Positions 10,568 to 19,610 of a stretch of DNA of 64,000 nt are shown in pieces (within the stretch, counting starts at the first letter, position 1; the number at the start of each line of letters is the position of its first letter). A model generated the notes under the pieces. It worked only from the letters and a program-made list of their open reading frames with translations. It did no database searches and was not told the origin of the DNA. Origin of the DNA: an uncultured Ignavibacteria bacterium (lineage in GTDB: Bacteria; Bacteroidota; Ignavibacteria; Kapaibacteriales; UBA2268); contig CAIOZA010000006.1 in assembly GCA_903862655.1 (NCBI GenBank), forward strand, positions 48,431-112,430, in the 5' to 3' direction. The position numbers and the translations under genes were made by a program.

Positions 10568-11750
10568 TCTTATTATCGCTTTCCTCTGGCTGATGCTTAT
10601 ATGCATCAGCCAGAAGGCAAAGGCGGAAGATACGGTTAGAGCAAAAGTAAACAGCTATCAGATAGTCGATCCTTGCGGAGACAAAATTGACCAGGTGTTG
10701 ATAGCATTAGATCTGGGAAAAATTGTTAAAACAGATTCGCTCTTTGGATGTGACTTTCAACTTAGTTATGATACTTCAAGGTTGAAGATGCATTCGGGGT
10801 TGTATATAAACACGCTTTCAGAGTTCTTTGAAGATAAGAATGTTAGTTTTTCAAAAAGCGGAAAAATAACAGGATATGTCGCAGTTGCTAGTTACTTTAG
10901 TCCGCCGGTCTATGGTACTAAACCACTTATGGCATTTCAAGGCAATTATTTGACATCGTGTAAAGATTCAATTGAAATTAAAATTGAATATCTAGAATTT
11001 ACAGATGAATTTAAAAGACCTGTTATTTATCAAAGTGGGTATGTAGTCGCTGAGCCAAATGTTAAGAATGATCTTCATATTAAAGTGTATCCAAAAGTTG
11101 ATACAAGCAGATTTAATATGGATACTTCTGAGATTGAGATATATTTATTGTGCGAACATAAACCAGATTCAGCTTTAAGTAGACTAGAGTTTGATTTAAA
11201 GTTGCAGAAATCAGAAAAATATATCATAAAAAGTGTTGAGCTATTGAGCCTTGATGTTTTAGATGCAGAAGATCTCTATTTTACGAATGATTCTATAATT
11301 GCAAGATTGAATGTAAAAGGAAAAGTAGATAAAATACCTTTAATAAAATTCAGAATTGCTGAAATAAATAGAGACACATCGTTAACATCATTTGAAATCA
11401 ATGTTACAAAAGTAGATGAATGTGCATGCGTCACTAAGAAAATTACTGGTATAGGTTATTTGAAAACTGAAGAAGAGAAACAAGACACTACCGAGGTAGT
11501 AAATCAGTTTTTATCACAAATTCAACAAATGTCATACAATAAATTGACAGATGAATTTTTGATAAGTGCTGAAAAAGAGATTAAAAGCATTGAAATATAC
11601 AGCATTCTTGGCGAAAAGTTGTATGAAAACGCAGAAAATGATAAGAGATTTATAGCAGTGCCTGCATACAAATGGTCAGCAGGATATTACATCGCTATAG
11701 TGGAATTTCTTGACAAGAAAAAAGAACAGAAAATTTTGATAAAAATTTAA
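10530..11750 (+). CDS. Secreted protein with cohesin-like N-terminal segment and T9SS-like C-terminus; 5' end overlaps the upstream gene by 38 nt
   Basis: Signal peptide MYRSQVKLFLVSNLIIAFLWLMLICISQKAKA|ED; GCDFQLSYDTSRLKMHSG... cohesin-like; C-terminal IKSIEIYSILGEKLYEN...GYYIAIVEFLDKKKEQKILIKI. Confidence 0.75.
   Translation: MYRSQVKLFLVSNLIIAFLWLMLICISQKAKAEDTVRAKVNSYQIVDPCGDKIDQVLIALDLGKIVKTDSLFGCDFQLSYDTSRLKMHSGLYINTLSEFFEDKNVSFSKSGKITGYVAVASYFSPPVYGTKPLMAFQGNYLTSCKDSIEIKIEYLEFTDEFKRPVIYQSGYVVAEPNVKNDLHIKVYPKVDTSRFNMDTSEIEIYLLCEHKPDSALSRLEFDLKLQKSEKYIIKSVELLSLDVLDAEDLYFTNDSIIARLNVKGKVDKIPLIKFRIAEINRDTSLTSFEINVTKVDECACVTKKITGIGYLKTEEEKQDTTEVVNQFLSQIQQMSYNKLTDEFLISAEKEIKSIEIYSILGEKLYENAENDKRFIAVPAYKWSAGYYIAIVEFLDKKKEQKILIKI
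10585..10614 (+). promoter_or_regulatory. 12-bp perfect hairpin inside the signal-peptide coding region of the downstream gene and 18 nt after the stop of the upstream gene
   Basis: TCTGGCTGATGC-TTATAT-GCATCAGCCAGA. Confidence 0.6.
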
Positions 11751-11786
11751 TTATTTATCGTTTAATTTATTAAAACGGGGGTACAC

Positions 11787-14700
11787 ATGAAGTTTAACTT
11801 ATTACACAAGAAAAGCACCCGACTTATTTTCGGACTTTTGCTGGTACTCGCATTCGTACTTGTAAATTTCGGAAGTACACAGGCTGCTTACGACAAACCG
11901 GGCGTGCCAAGATTATCCTTATCAGGTAATGATAGTTGGGATGATTCCTGGTATCCTGACGGCAGAATTTGGCTACCACCTGCTGCAAATGGTCCACGTG
12001 AGTTTTTGATGCCAGTGTTTATTGATAACAGATGGCACACCTACGTAGAAACACAAGACATCTATCAGGCAAACCCAATTAAGAGCTTTAGATTTAAGGT
12101 TCTTTATAACATGGGTGCAGTCAGACCAGTTAGTGTAGAAGTATCATGGCCAATGAAAGACGAAAGACTTGGCTACAAACCACTAGCAGAAAAATTTCAA
12201 ATGAGTTGGAATGATGAAAAAGATTGGACTTATGGAGATTATTTCCAGTCGGATCCATCTTACGAATTATACTCAAAAGGAAGATCTCTTACCATTAATG
12301 GTATTAGTACAGAAGCATTACCAAATACAGATCTTTATTCTGATGAATTTAAAGTTTTACTTTATATCAGATTCAGAGTTATGGCTGAAGACGGTCAATC
12401 TACAACTAATGCAAGCGGTATGCCTATCTATATTAAAAATGATACAATTATGTATAACGATTTGAATGTGCAGAAAGAAGCTCCATTCAAAGTATTAAGA
12501 CCAGAATATAAAGGTAGATTAGTATCCGATGACTATCCTAATCCTGATCAATCAGTTGATTGGTTAAACCTTAAAAGCTCAGGAGCCGGATTAGCTGGTT
12601 ATAATAATAAGCCACCCGAGAATCAGACAAACATCAGATGGGCTTCCGGTTGGAGATGCCGTCCAGGTACAATTTACTTAAGATTAAGTGATAACGTTCC
12701 TGCATTTGGATGGTTATTAAACCGTGGAACAGGTCTTACACCTCCAATTGAAGATGTACCTAATCTTGACGATGTTTGGAATTTAAGAGATCCTATAACT
12801 GTCGATTCAGGAGCTATCTATCCTCATTATGGAACAAGAGAATTTCAGCTGTATAATAAAGTTTCAGCTTCGAGACTCTTAGATATTACAATTGAATCTG
12901 ATTCACCTTGGTTACAATTCAGAACAAAACCAGGAACTTCATCAAAGAATCCAATCGTTCAGCCTACACGTTCAGGTTACATCAATTGGATCGATAATGG
13001 AATTCTAGGAGATGCTGCAAGAGGAACCCCAAATCCAACAGTTAATTCAGTTGCAGATGGTGAAGTTCATATTGAAATTCGTTGCAATCCTGATGAATTA
13101 AACAATGATCCAAACATACCTACACCTGAAAAATGTGGTGTATATGTAGGCTATATTACTTTCAGGTCTTCAACTGCATTGGTAAATCCAGTCAGATTGA
13201 GAGTAACGTTTATATATTTCAGACCTCCAGTAGAGCTGAACACAGATTTACAGAGAGAAGCCGGTATATATCTAGACATATTCAATTCTGCTACCAAACC
13301 TGATTCTGTCAGAATGATTTTCGGTACAGGTTTTAAAGCAACAAATAGTTTTGATACACTATTTGGCGAATATGCTTATGATGATATGATGAGAAAATCA
13401 TTTGATGCACGTTGGTTTCCACCTAAATCATCAGATCCAAATTTAATCTTAAAAGTTCCTTTTGGATTTGGAGATTTTTGCCCGGATGATGATGATCTGG
13501 ATAATACACCAAAACGTTCAAATTCACGCGACATTCGTAGCAATAGAGACACTAATCAATCAATAATTTATTATTGCAAGATTAAAGCCGATGATGCCAA
13601 CGTATATCCTTTAGTTCTAGAATGGGATACTGGAGATTTTCCTGATGGAGCTCAGTTATTCTTAAAAGATGCAGTTAACGGTTTCTATTTCCCTGATGTT
13701 GATATGCGTAAAGCCAATTCAATTGGAACAACTCGCCGCTCATTTACAATTCAGGATGCTAGAGTTAAAGAATTTATTATTGAATATACACTACCTAAAG
13801 TTATTGATTATGTAGATGAATACGGTCAACCCATTATTAAAAAAGGTTGGAATCTGTTGTCATTGCCAGTTCGCCCAGTAAACTCAAACTCTGATGTTTT
13901 CTATCCGAACGCAATCAACAAACCATATTACTTCTCACAGAATCAATATCAGGATGAAGTAAAACTTAGAGTTGGTGTTGGTTACTTTATTAAGTATTCA
14001 GACAATGTTGATGTTAAATTCGCTGGTACATATATCAAAGCTATCAGCCCTGATGGAACTCCAGCAGATTACCTTAAAGTTTATGAAGGTTGGAACACAA
14101 TTGGTACAGTATCTGTACCAGTCAATATTCTAGATATAGAATTCCTACCATTTGGTCTTAGCTTGCCCTCAGCTAGTAAAATGAGGACAGCCGGTGTTTG
14201 GGGTTATAAAACAAATCTTGGATATCAGCAGGTTTCCGAATTACGTCCAGGTCTTGGCTATTGGATCAAAACAGACGCTGTTGGTTATTTAAGTTTAATC
14301 GCACCATTGTACAAACTTTCAGTTGGAACAGATGTAAATCCAAAAGAAATCGCTTATAACATGAGTGCTAAGCTAAATGTCCGTGACAATGCACAAAGTG
14401 AAACATCAGTGTATTTCGCTGGCTCAAACATGACAGAAGCAAACTTCGAATTACCACCAACACCTCCTGTTGACTTATTCGATGTTAGATTTAATCAAAA
14501 TACTAACCTTACAGTTGCAAATGAATCAGTGATCAGACTTCAGGGTGTCAACTATCCAGTAGCTCTTTCAATGAATAAAGCAGATGCAGACTATAAGTTC
14601 TATGATGCAGCAACAAATGCTTATATCGGTGAAATCACTAAAGGATCAAGTAATAACGTGATTGTAACAGAAGGCTCAGGAGCAATTAAGGTTCAAAAAA

Positions 14701-14972
14701 CTGAAATTAACTCTGATTTCTATATCACAAATTATCCTAATCCAGTAGAAACAATGACAACTGTAAAATTTGCCATCCCAACAGATGAAAATGTAGTTGT
14801 TAAAGTTTATAACACACTTGGTGCCGAAATCGGAACTTTAGTTAATGGTTACAAAGCAGCTGGTGTTTATACAGAAACACTTGACGCTACGTTGTTTACT
14901 TCCGGATCTTACATCGTTAAGATTGTGGCCGGTAATAATACAGCGGTTCAGACAGTAACTGTCGTTAAATAG
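11787..14972 (+). CDS. T9SS-secreted protein (1061 aa) with tandem 'GWNLLSLPV' modules
   Basis: Signal peptide (LLVLAFVLVNFGSTQAA); KKGWNLLSLPV and EGWNTIGTVSVPV modules; C-terminal NYPNPVETMTTVKFAI...GSYIVKIVAGNNTAVQTVTVVK. Confidence 0.88.
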   Translation: MKFNLLHKKSTRLIFGLLLVLAFVLVNFGSTQAAYDKPGVPRLSLSGNDSWDDSWYPDGRIWLPPAANGPREFLMPVFIDNRWHTYVETQDIYQANPIKSFRFKVLYNMGAVRPVSVEVSWPMKDERLGYKPLAEKFQMSWNDEKDWTYGDYFQSDPSYELYSKGRSLTINGISTEALPNTDLYSDEFKVLLYIRFRVMAEDGQSTTNASGMPIYIKNDTIMYNDLNVQKEAPFKVLRPEYKGRLVSDDYPNPDQSVDWLNLKSSGAGLAGYNNKPPENQTNIRWASGWRCRPGTIYLRLSDNVPAFGWLLNRGTGLTPPIEDVPNLDDVWNLRDPITVDSGAIYPHYGTREFQLYNKVSASRLLDITIESDSPWLQFRTKPGTSSKNPIVQPTRSGYINWIDNGILGDAARGTPNPTVNSVADGEVHIEIRCNPDELNNDPNIPTPEKCGVYVGYITFRSSTALVNPVRLRVTFIYFRPPVELNTDLQREAGIYLDIFNSATKPDSVRMIFGTGFKATNSFDTLFGEYAYDDMMRKSFDARWFPPKSSDPNLILKVPFGFGDFCPDDDDLDNTPKRSNSRDIRSNRDTNQSIIYYCKIKADDANVYPLVLEWDTGDFPDGAQLFLKDAVNGFYFPDVDMRKANSIGTTRRSFTIQDARVKEFIIEYTLPKVIDYVDEYGQPIIKKGWNLLSLPVRPVNSNSDVFYPNAINKPYYFSQNQYQDEVKLRVGVGYFIKYSDNVDVKFAGTYIKAISPDGTPADYLKVYEGWNTIGTVSVPVNILDIEFLPFGLSLPSASKMRTAGVWGYKTNLGYQQVSELRPGLGYWIKTDAVGYLSLIAPLYKLSVGTDVNPKEIAYNMSAKLNVRDNAQSETSVYFAGSNMTEANFELPPTPPVDLFDVRFNQNTNLTVANESVIRLQGVNYPVALSMNKADADYKFYDAATNAYIGEITKGSSNNVIVTEGSGAIKVQKTEINSDFYITNYPNPVETMTTVKFAIPTDENVVVKVYNTLGAEIGTLVNGYKAAGVYTETLDATLFTSGSYIVKIVAGNNTAVQTVTVVK

Positions 14973-14994
14973 TAAATTCTCACTTTGAGATTTT

Positions 14995-15046
14995 AAGCGA
15001 ATGGGCATCATAGGGTTATTCCATGAAGCCCATTTGCTTTTTGTAT
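14995..15046 (+). terminator. Rho-independent-like terminator after the T9SS gene
   Basis: AAGCGAATGGGC ... GCCCATTTGCTTTTTG inverted repeat followed by T-rich run. Confidence 0.6.
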
Positions 15047-15096
15047 TCTACTTTATATGTTGAAAAATTGCCACTAATTGAAAATATTCTACTAAA

Positions 15097-15876
15097 ATGA
15101 AAAAAACTATAACAATAATTATATTTGCTTTAGCTTTTTGCTCAATCTCAAAAGCTTATGAAAATATCAAATCTAGAATTGAAGTTGATAGCAAACAAGG
15201 TTATCATGTTGATAATCTTAGATTCGGTATAAATTCACTGGCTACAACCAGTCTTGATAAAGATTTAGGTGAAACAGAAGCTCCGCCTATGGGACCTCCA
15301 AAAGGTGTTTACGCTGTTTTCGAAATTTTCGATTCTACTCAAATGGCAAAAATTTGGACTTTTATGGATTTGAGACCTTTTCCTATCGTACCTTATGATA
15401 CTGTTTTTCATCGTTTGATTATTAAAAAGGGGGCAGGTGATTTATGTACTTTTACATGGAATCCACTTTTCCCGGAAATTTTATCTGCCGTGCTTGTCGA
15501 TGCACTGACCGGTGGTAAAGTCATAAATATTAACATGAAGGATTCTGTAAATGCATTTATTAATAATGAATTTATTGAATTATTTATACTAAAAGTAGTT
15601 TATGACCCTACAACTTACATCGATGAGAATAACTTTAAAAACAATGAAGAGTTATCTGCGTATTTTAGTCAGAGCAGTGAATCGCTTACTATTGAATCAA
15701 AAGTAGGTATAGAGAGTTACGAACTTTATTCGATTTCGGGTTTAAGTTTGTTAAAAGGAAATTCTAATTTGAGTAAATTGACTCTAAATGCTATAAATAT
15801 ACCTAATGGAGCTTATATTTTTAAAGTTAAGGATCTTAACGGTAAGTACATATTAAGGAAAATTGTAAAAGCGTAA
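15097..15876 (+). CDS. Secreted hypothetical protein with T9SS-like C-terminal domain
   Basis: Signal peptide MKKTITIIIFALAFCSISKAY; C-terminal IESYELYSISGLSLLKG...PNGAYIFKVKDLNGKYILRKIVKA. Confidence 0.75.
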   Translation: MKKTITIIIFALAFCSISKAYENIKSRIEVDSKQGYHVDNLRFGINSLATTSLDKDLGETEAPPMGPPKGVYAVFEIFDSTQMAKIWTFMDLRPFPIVPYDTVFHRLIIKKGAGDLCTFTWNPLFPEILSAVLVDALTGGKVININMKDSVNAFINNEFIELFILKVVYDPTTYIDENNFKNNEELSAYFSQSSESLTIESKVGIESYELYSISGLSLLKGNSNLSKLTLNAINIPNGAYIFKVKDLNGKYILRKIVKA

Positions 15877-15959
15877 TTTGGCTGTGTTGTAAATATATTT
15901 AAGGTAAAATATAATTAATAGCATATATCAACGTTAATAAAACTTATGATTTAACAGAA

Positions 15960-17219
15960 TTGGAGCCGGAGCAAGTGAGTTTAGAAAATCAAGAAAATAA
16001 TCAAATAAATCCAGAACAGGATAGGCCAAGAAAACCTAAGAGAAGACCCATTAGGCCTAATCCAAGAGTAGATGAACCTCAATCTGAAAAAATAATTACA
16101 ACAGATAAGCCTGAAACAACTTCTCCTCAGCCCAGGATAATTCAAAAACAACAACAACCTCAGGTAAAACTACAAAAAGATGTTACTGTAGTTGTTCCTG
16201 CTGCGAATGCTGAAACTCCTGTTGTTAATAAACCGCAACACAAATTCCCTAGAAGTAATAATCCTAGAAATCAAAGAAATCAGGACGATACTTTAGTTTC
16301 CGTGGTTATTCCTTTGTTTAACGAGGAAGAATCAATTCCTGAATTATCCTTACAACTTGAAGGAGTACTGAATAAAATCGCTGGTAGAAAATGGGAAGTC
16401 ATTTTCATTGATGATGGTTCAACTGATACCTCATTTCAAGTAATTAAGCAGCTAAATGAAAGAAATAGAAATTTCAAGGCTATTAGATTCAGAAGGAATT
16501 ATGGTAAATCAGCAGCGTTACAGGCTGGTTTCCAGCAAGCAGAAGGAAAGATTATTATTACTATGGATGCTGACCTTCAGGACGATCCAAAAGAGATACC
16601 TAATCTTATTAATAAGCTCAAGGAAGGATATGACCTTGTTTCTGGTTGGAAGAAGAAAAGATATGATCCTTTTATAAAGAGAATCACATCCAGAATTTTT
16701 AACTTCTTCACCTCAATCTCGAGTGGCGTAAAGCTTCATGACTTTAATTGCGGATTAAAGGCTTATAGACGCGATGTAGCGAAGAGTTTGCAGGTTTACG
16801 GTGAAATGCACAGGTATTTACCTGCGTTGGCAAGCTGGGATGGATATCGCGTAGGAGAGCTAGCTGTTCAGCATCACCCAAGAAGATATGGCAAGACAAA
16901 GTACGGCATGTCCAGATTTATAAAAGGATACCTGGATTTATTGACAGTATTGTTTACAACAAGATATTTGAAAAGACCTTTACATTTCTTCGGCACCATT
17001 GGCAGTATATTTGCTCTTGGAGGCCTTGGAATCAACATATATCTATTAGTTGAGTGGATAATGGGTTTAACCTATCTGAGCAACAGACCTCTGTCGCAGT
17101 TAGGAATCGCTTTGATTATTGTTGGTGTTCAGCTTATATCTATTGGTCTTGTCGGTGAACTGATAGCAAAGAACTCAGTTGATAAATTCAAAGTAAGTAT
17201 TAAAGAAAAATTAGTATAA
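15960..17219 (+). CDS. Glycosyltransferase family 2 (polyprenyl-phosphate type), with ~110-aa disordered N-terminal extension
   Basis: VSVVIPLFNEEESIPEL...FIDDGSTD...TMDADLQDDP...; two C-terminal TM segments; ORF begins at TTG, alternative GTG at 15975. Confidence 0.88.
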   Translation: MEPEQVSLENQENNQINPEQDRPRKPKRRPIRPNPRVDEPQSEKIITTDKPETTSPQPRIIQKQQQPQVKLQKDVTVVVPAANAETPVVNKPQHKFPRSNNPRNQRNQDDTLVSVVIPLFNEEESIPELSLQLEGVLNKIAGRKWEVIFIDDGSTDTSFQVIKQLNERNRNFKAIRFRRNYGKSAALQAGFQQAEGKIIITMDADLQDDPKEIPNLINKLKEGYDLVSGWKKKRYDPFIKRITSRIFNFFTSISSGVKLHDFNCGLKAYRRDVAKSLQVYGEMHRYLPALASWDGYRVGELAVQHHPRRYGKTKYGMSRFIKGYLDLLTVLFTTRYLKRPLHFFGTIGSIFALGGLGINIYLLVEWIMGLTYLSNRPLSQLGIALIIVGVQLISIGLVGELIAKNSVDKFKVSIKEKLV

Positions 17220-17234
17220 AAAGTTAAATTAAAC

Positions 17235-17972
17235 ATGAAGAAGTTACTATTAATAATAATTTTAGTCGCAGTTTCATCGTTTCTGGCTAATGCACAGAAT
17301 AGCAAATTTAGTCTTAGCGGTGGACTTTTGACTATGAAGATACTTGGTTCAAATGCAAACTCTTCGCCTATGGTACAAAGAGATCCTGCAAAGAACAATA
17401 TAATTGGTGGCGGGTTCTCTCAGACTAATTCCGGATTTTCTCTTAAACTGAATTATGATCTCGATGAAGCCGGAACATATTCAATGCCTATGGGCTTTGA
17501 GTATATCCACCTTAATGCAAGAGAGAGAATTCCAATTGCAAAAAATGTTACTGCTTACCTGAGCAATGATGCTTATTTGCCTGCTGTGGTTGTTGGATTT
17601 AATTATAAGTTCTATAAATTCAAATTTACAAATGTTAGAGCATATACGGGTCTGGACATTAAAGGTACTTTTTTGCAGGTTGGTAAATTCTTTAGAGAAA
17701 TTCATTACGATAAACCAATCGATTCAACTGATGTTCTGGAAATTGACACTAAGAGTGCTGCTTTCAGATTGGGTGGCAATATTAAGTTTGGATTTGTTGG
17801 CCAGATTATTGGGAACGTATATATAAATTCATTTATTAGTTTTGGTTTACTTAATCTTGCACCTAAAGATAATGCCCGCGGTGAACTGCTGACTACTGGG
17901 ATACTGACAGAAGCAAATGAGACTTTTACAAGTACTATGAACTTCGGATTATTATTGGAGTATAGATTCTAG
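17235..17972 (+). CDS. Outer-membrane beta-barrel-like secreted protein
   Basis: Signal peptide MKKLLLIIILVAVSSFLANAQ; alternating beta pattern ending MNFGLLLEYRF. Confidence 0.65.
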   Translation: MKKLLLIIILVAVSSFLANAQNSKFSLSGGLLTMKILGSNANSSPMVQRDPAKNNIIGGGFSQTNSGFSLKLNYDLDEAGTYSMPMGFEYIHLNARERIPIAKNVTAYLSNDAYLPAVVVGFNYKFYKFKFTNVRAYTGLDIKGTFLQVGKFFREIHYDKPIDSTDVLEIDTKSAAFRLGGNIKFGFVGQIIGNVYINSFISFGLLNLAPKDNARGELLTTGILTEANETFTSTMNFGLLLEYRF

Positions 17973-17974
17973 TT

Positions 17975-19054
17975 ATGACCAATAAGATAATTTATTATCC
18001 GGACTGCAAATATTTCAGGGGCGACATTCCATGCCGTCCTCATAAGTCTGAAGGTTACCATTGCGAAACCTGTCCGGTTTATTCAAAATCTGTAAGTCGG
18101 ATTTTAATAATCAAACTTGGTGCTATTGGGGATGTTATCCGCACTACACCTCTCCTTACAAAAATAAAAGCTGAAGAGCCGAATTCAGAAATTTGGTGGC
18201 TCACTTATTCTCCCGAAATTGTACCTTCATTAGTCGATAAGATTTTAGGCTTCACACTTGAAAATGTAGTTACTCTAAAATCAGTAGAGTTCACAAGGAT
18301 AATTAATCTGGATAAAGACTACCATGCCTGCGCTTTGGCTAAAGAAATCAATGCTAAGCAAAAGCAGGGCTATACCATGATCAATGGAAAACCTGCACCG
18401 GCAAACGATGAGGCTGTTCCCAAATTCCTGACGGGTCTGTTTGATGACATTAATAAGATTAATGACAAGTCTTATCTGGAAGAGATTTTTGAAATATGCG
18501 GTTGGAAATTTGAAGGACAGGAATATATTCTTGAATTTGATTCTTCCAAAAAATGGGATATTCCTTCCGGTGGGAAGAAGATAATAGGACTAAACACAGG
18601 TTGCGGAGCCAGATGGATATCGAGATTATGGGATAATAAATACTGGATTGAATTAATCCGGTTGTTGATGGATAATGGATATTTCCCTGTCTTATTAGGC
18701 GGCAAACAGGAAGATGAGAATAACCGTAAACTTGAAAAAGAAACCGGTGCTTATTATGCGGGTTATTTCAGTCTTCAGGAATTTATTTCTCTGATGAATC
18801 AATGCGATTGCGTCGTTAGTGCTGTAACTATGGGAATGCACATAGCAATCGGATTAAAGAAGCCTCTTATCTTGATGAACAATATATTTAATCCCAAGGA
18901 ATTTGAACTCTACGGCAGAGGGGAAATTGTTATGCCTGAGAAAGAATGTAAATGCTTTTTCAGCCCCAAATGCCAAAATGATGAGTACTTCTGTATGGAT
19001 TCACTTAAATCAACAACTATATTTGATGCAATTGGAAGACAATTCACTCAATAA
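17975..19054 (+). CDS. Glycosyltransferase family 9 (heptosyltransferase-like) with Cys-rich N-terminus
   Basis: RILIIKLGAIGDVIRTTPLLTKIK; N-terminal YYPDCKYFRGDIPCRPHKSEGYHCETCPVY. Confidence 0.85.
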   Translation: MTNKIIYYPDCKYFRGDIPCRPHKSEGYHCETCPVYSKSVSRILIIKLGAIGDVIRTTPLLTKIKAEEPNSEIWWLTYSPEIVPSLVDKILGFTLENVVTLKSVEFTRIINLDKDYHACALAKEINAKQKQGYTMINGKPAPANDEAVPKFLTGLFDDINKINDKSYLEEIFEICGWKFEGQEYILEFDSSKKWDIPSGGKKIIGLNTGCGARWISRLWDNKYWIELIRLLMDNGYFPVLLGGKQEDENNRKLEKETGAYYAGYFSLQEFISLMNQCDCVVSAVTMGMHIAIGLKKPLILMNNIFNPKEFELYGRGEIVMPEKECKCFFSPKCQNDEYFCMDSLKSTTIFDAIGRQFTQ

Positions 19055-19200
19055 GGTTGTACAAAAAAATTGATTTTTAATGTTGTGATTAATCCGTTCA
19101 AATTTGAAATAACCACCAAGACATGCTTTCTGTTTAGCTCTTTTGAGCAGTAAAAACTGAATTATTAGTGTTTTTTTAGTATTTATTTTTTAAGAAAATT

Positions 19201-19581
19201 ATGAAACCCATACTTATAGCAGGCTCACTAATTGTCAATTTTGCTCTGATTGCATATTCAATAGCAATCATCACCGAACAAAGAAAAAAAATTCTCAGCA
19301 AAAAAGTCTTTATGTTTCTGACAATTGGAGTCACATTTGATATCATTGCAACAACATGCATGATCCTAGGCTCATCAAAAGGCCCTTTCACTCTGCATGG
19401 TCTGGTGGGATACTCATCTCTTTTGGGTATGCTTATTGACTGCATATTGATTTGGAAATTGAAGAATAAAAATGGCTTTGATACTCCCGTTCCCCAAAAT
19501 GTGCATTTATTTTCGAGATATGCATATATCTGGTGGATTGTTGCCTATGTAACAGGTGCTCTAATTGTTGCTTTCAGATAA
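19201..19581 (+). CDS. HsmA-like small four-TM membrane protein
   Basis: 126 aa, four hydrophobic segments, ...HGLVGYSSLLGMLIDCILIWKL...; family recalled, not searched. Confidence 0.55.
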   Translation: MKPILIAGSLIVNFALIAYSIAIITEQRKKILSKKVFMFLTIGVTFDIIATTCMILGSSKGPFTLHGLVGYSSLLGMLIDCILIWKLKNKNGFDTPVPQNVHLFSRYAYIWWIVAYVTGALIVAFR

Positions 19582-19610
19582 TATTAATTTTGAATAATAC
19601 ATTGTAAAGA

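Noticed and set aside
12211-12465. 84-aa ORF inside the 1061-aa T9SS gene
   Set aside because: Alternative-frame ORF fully inside a well-supported CDS with no own signals.
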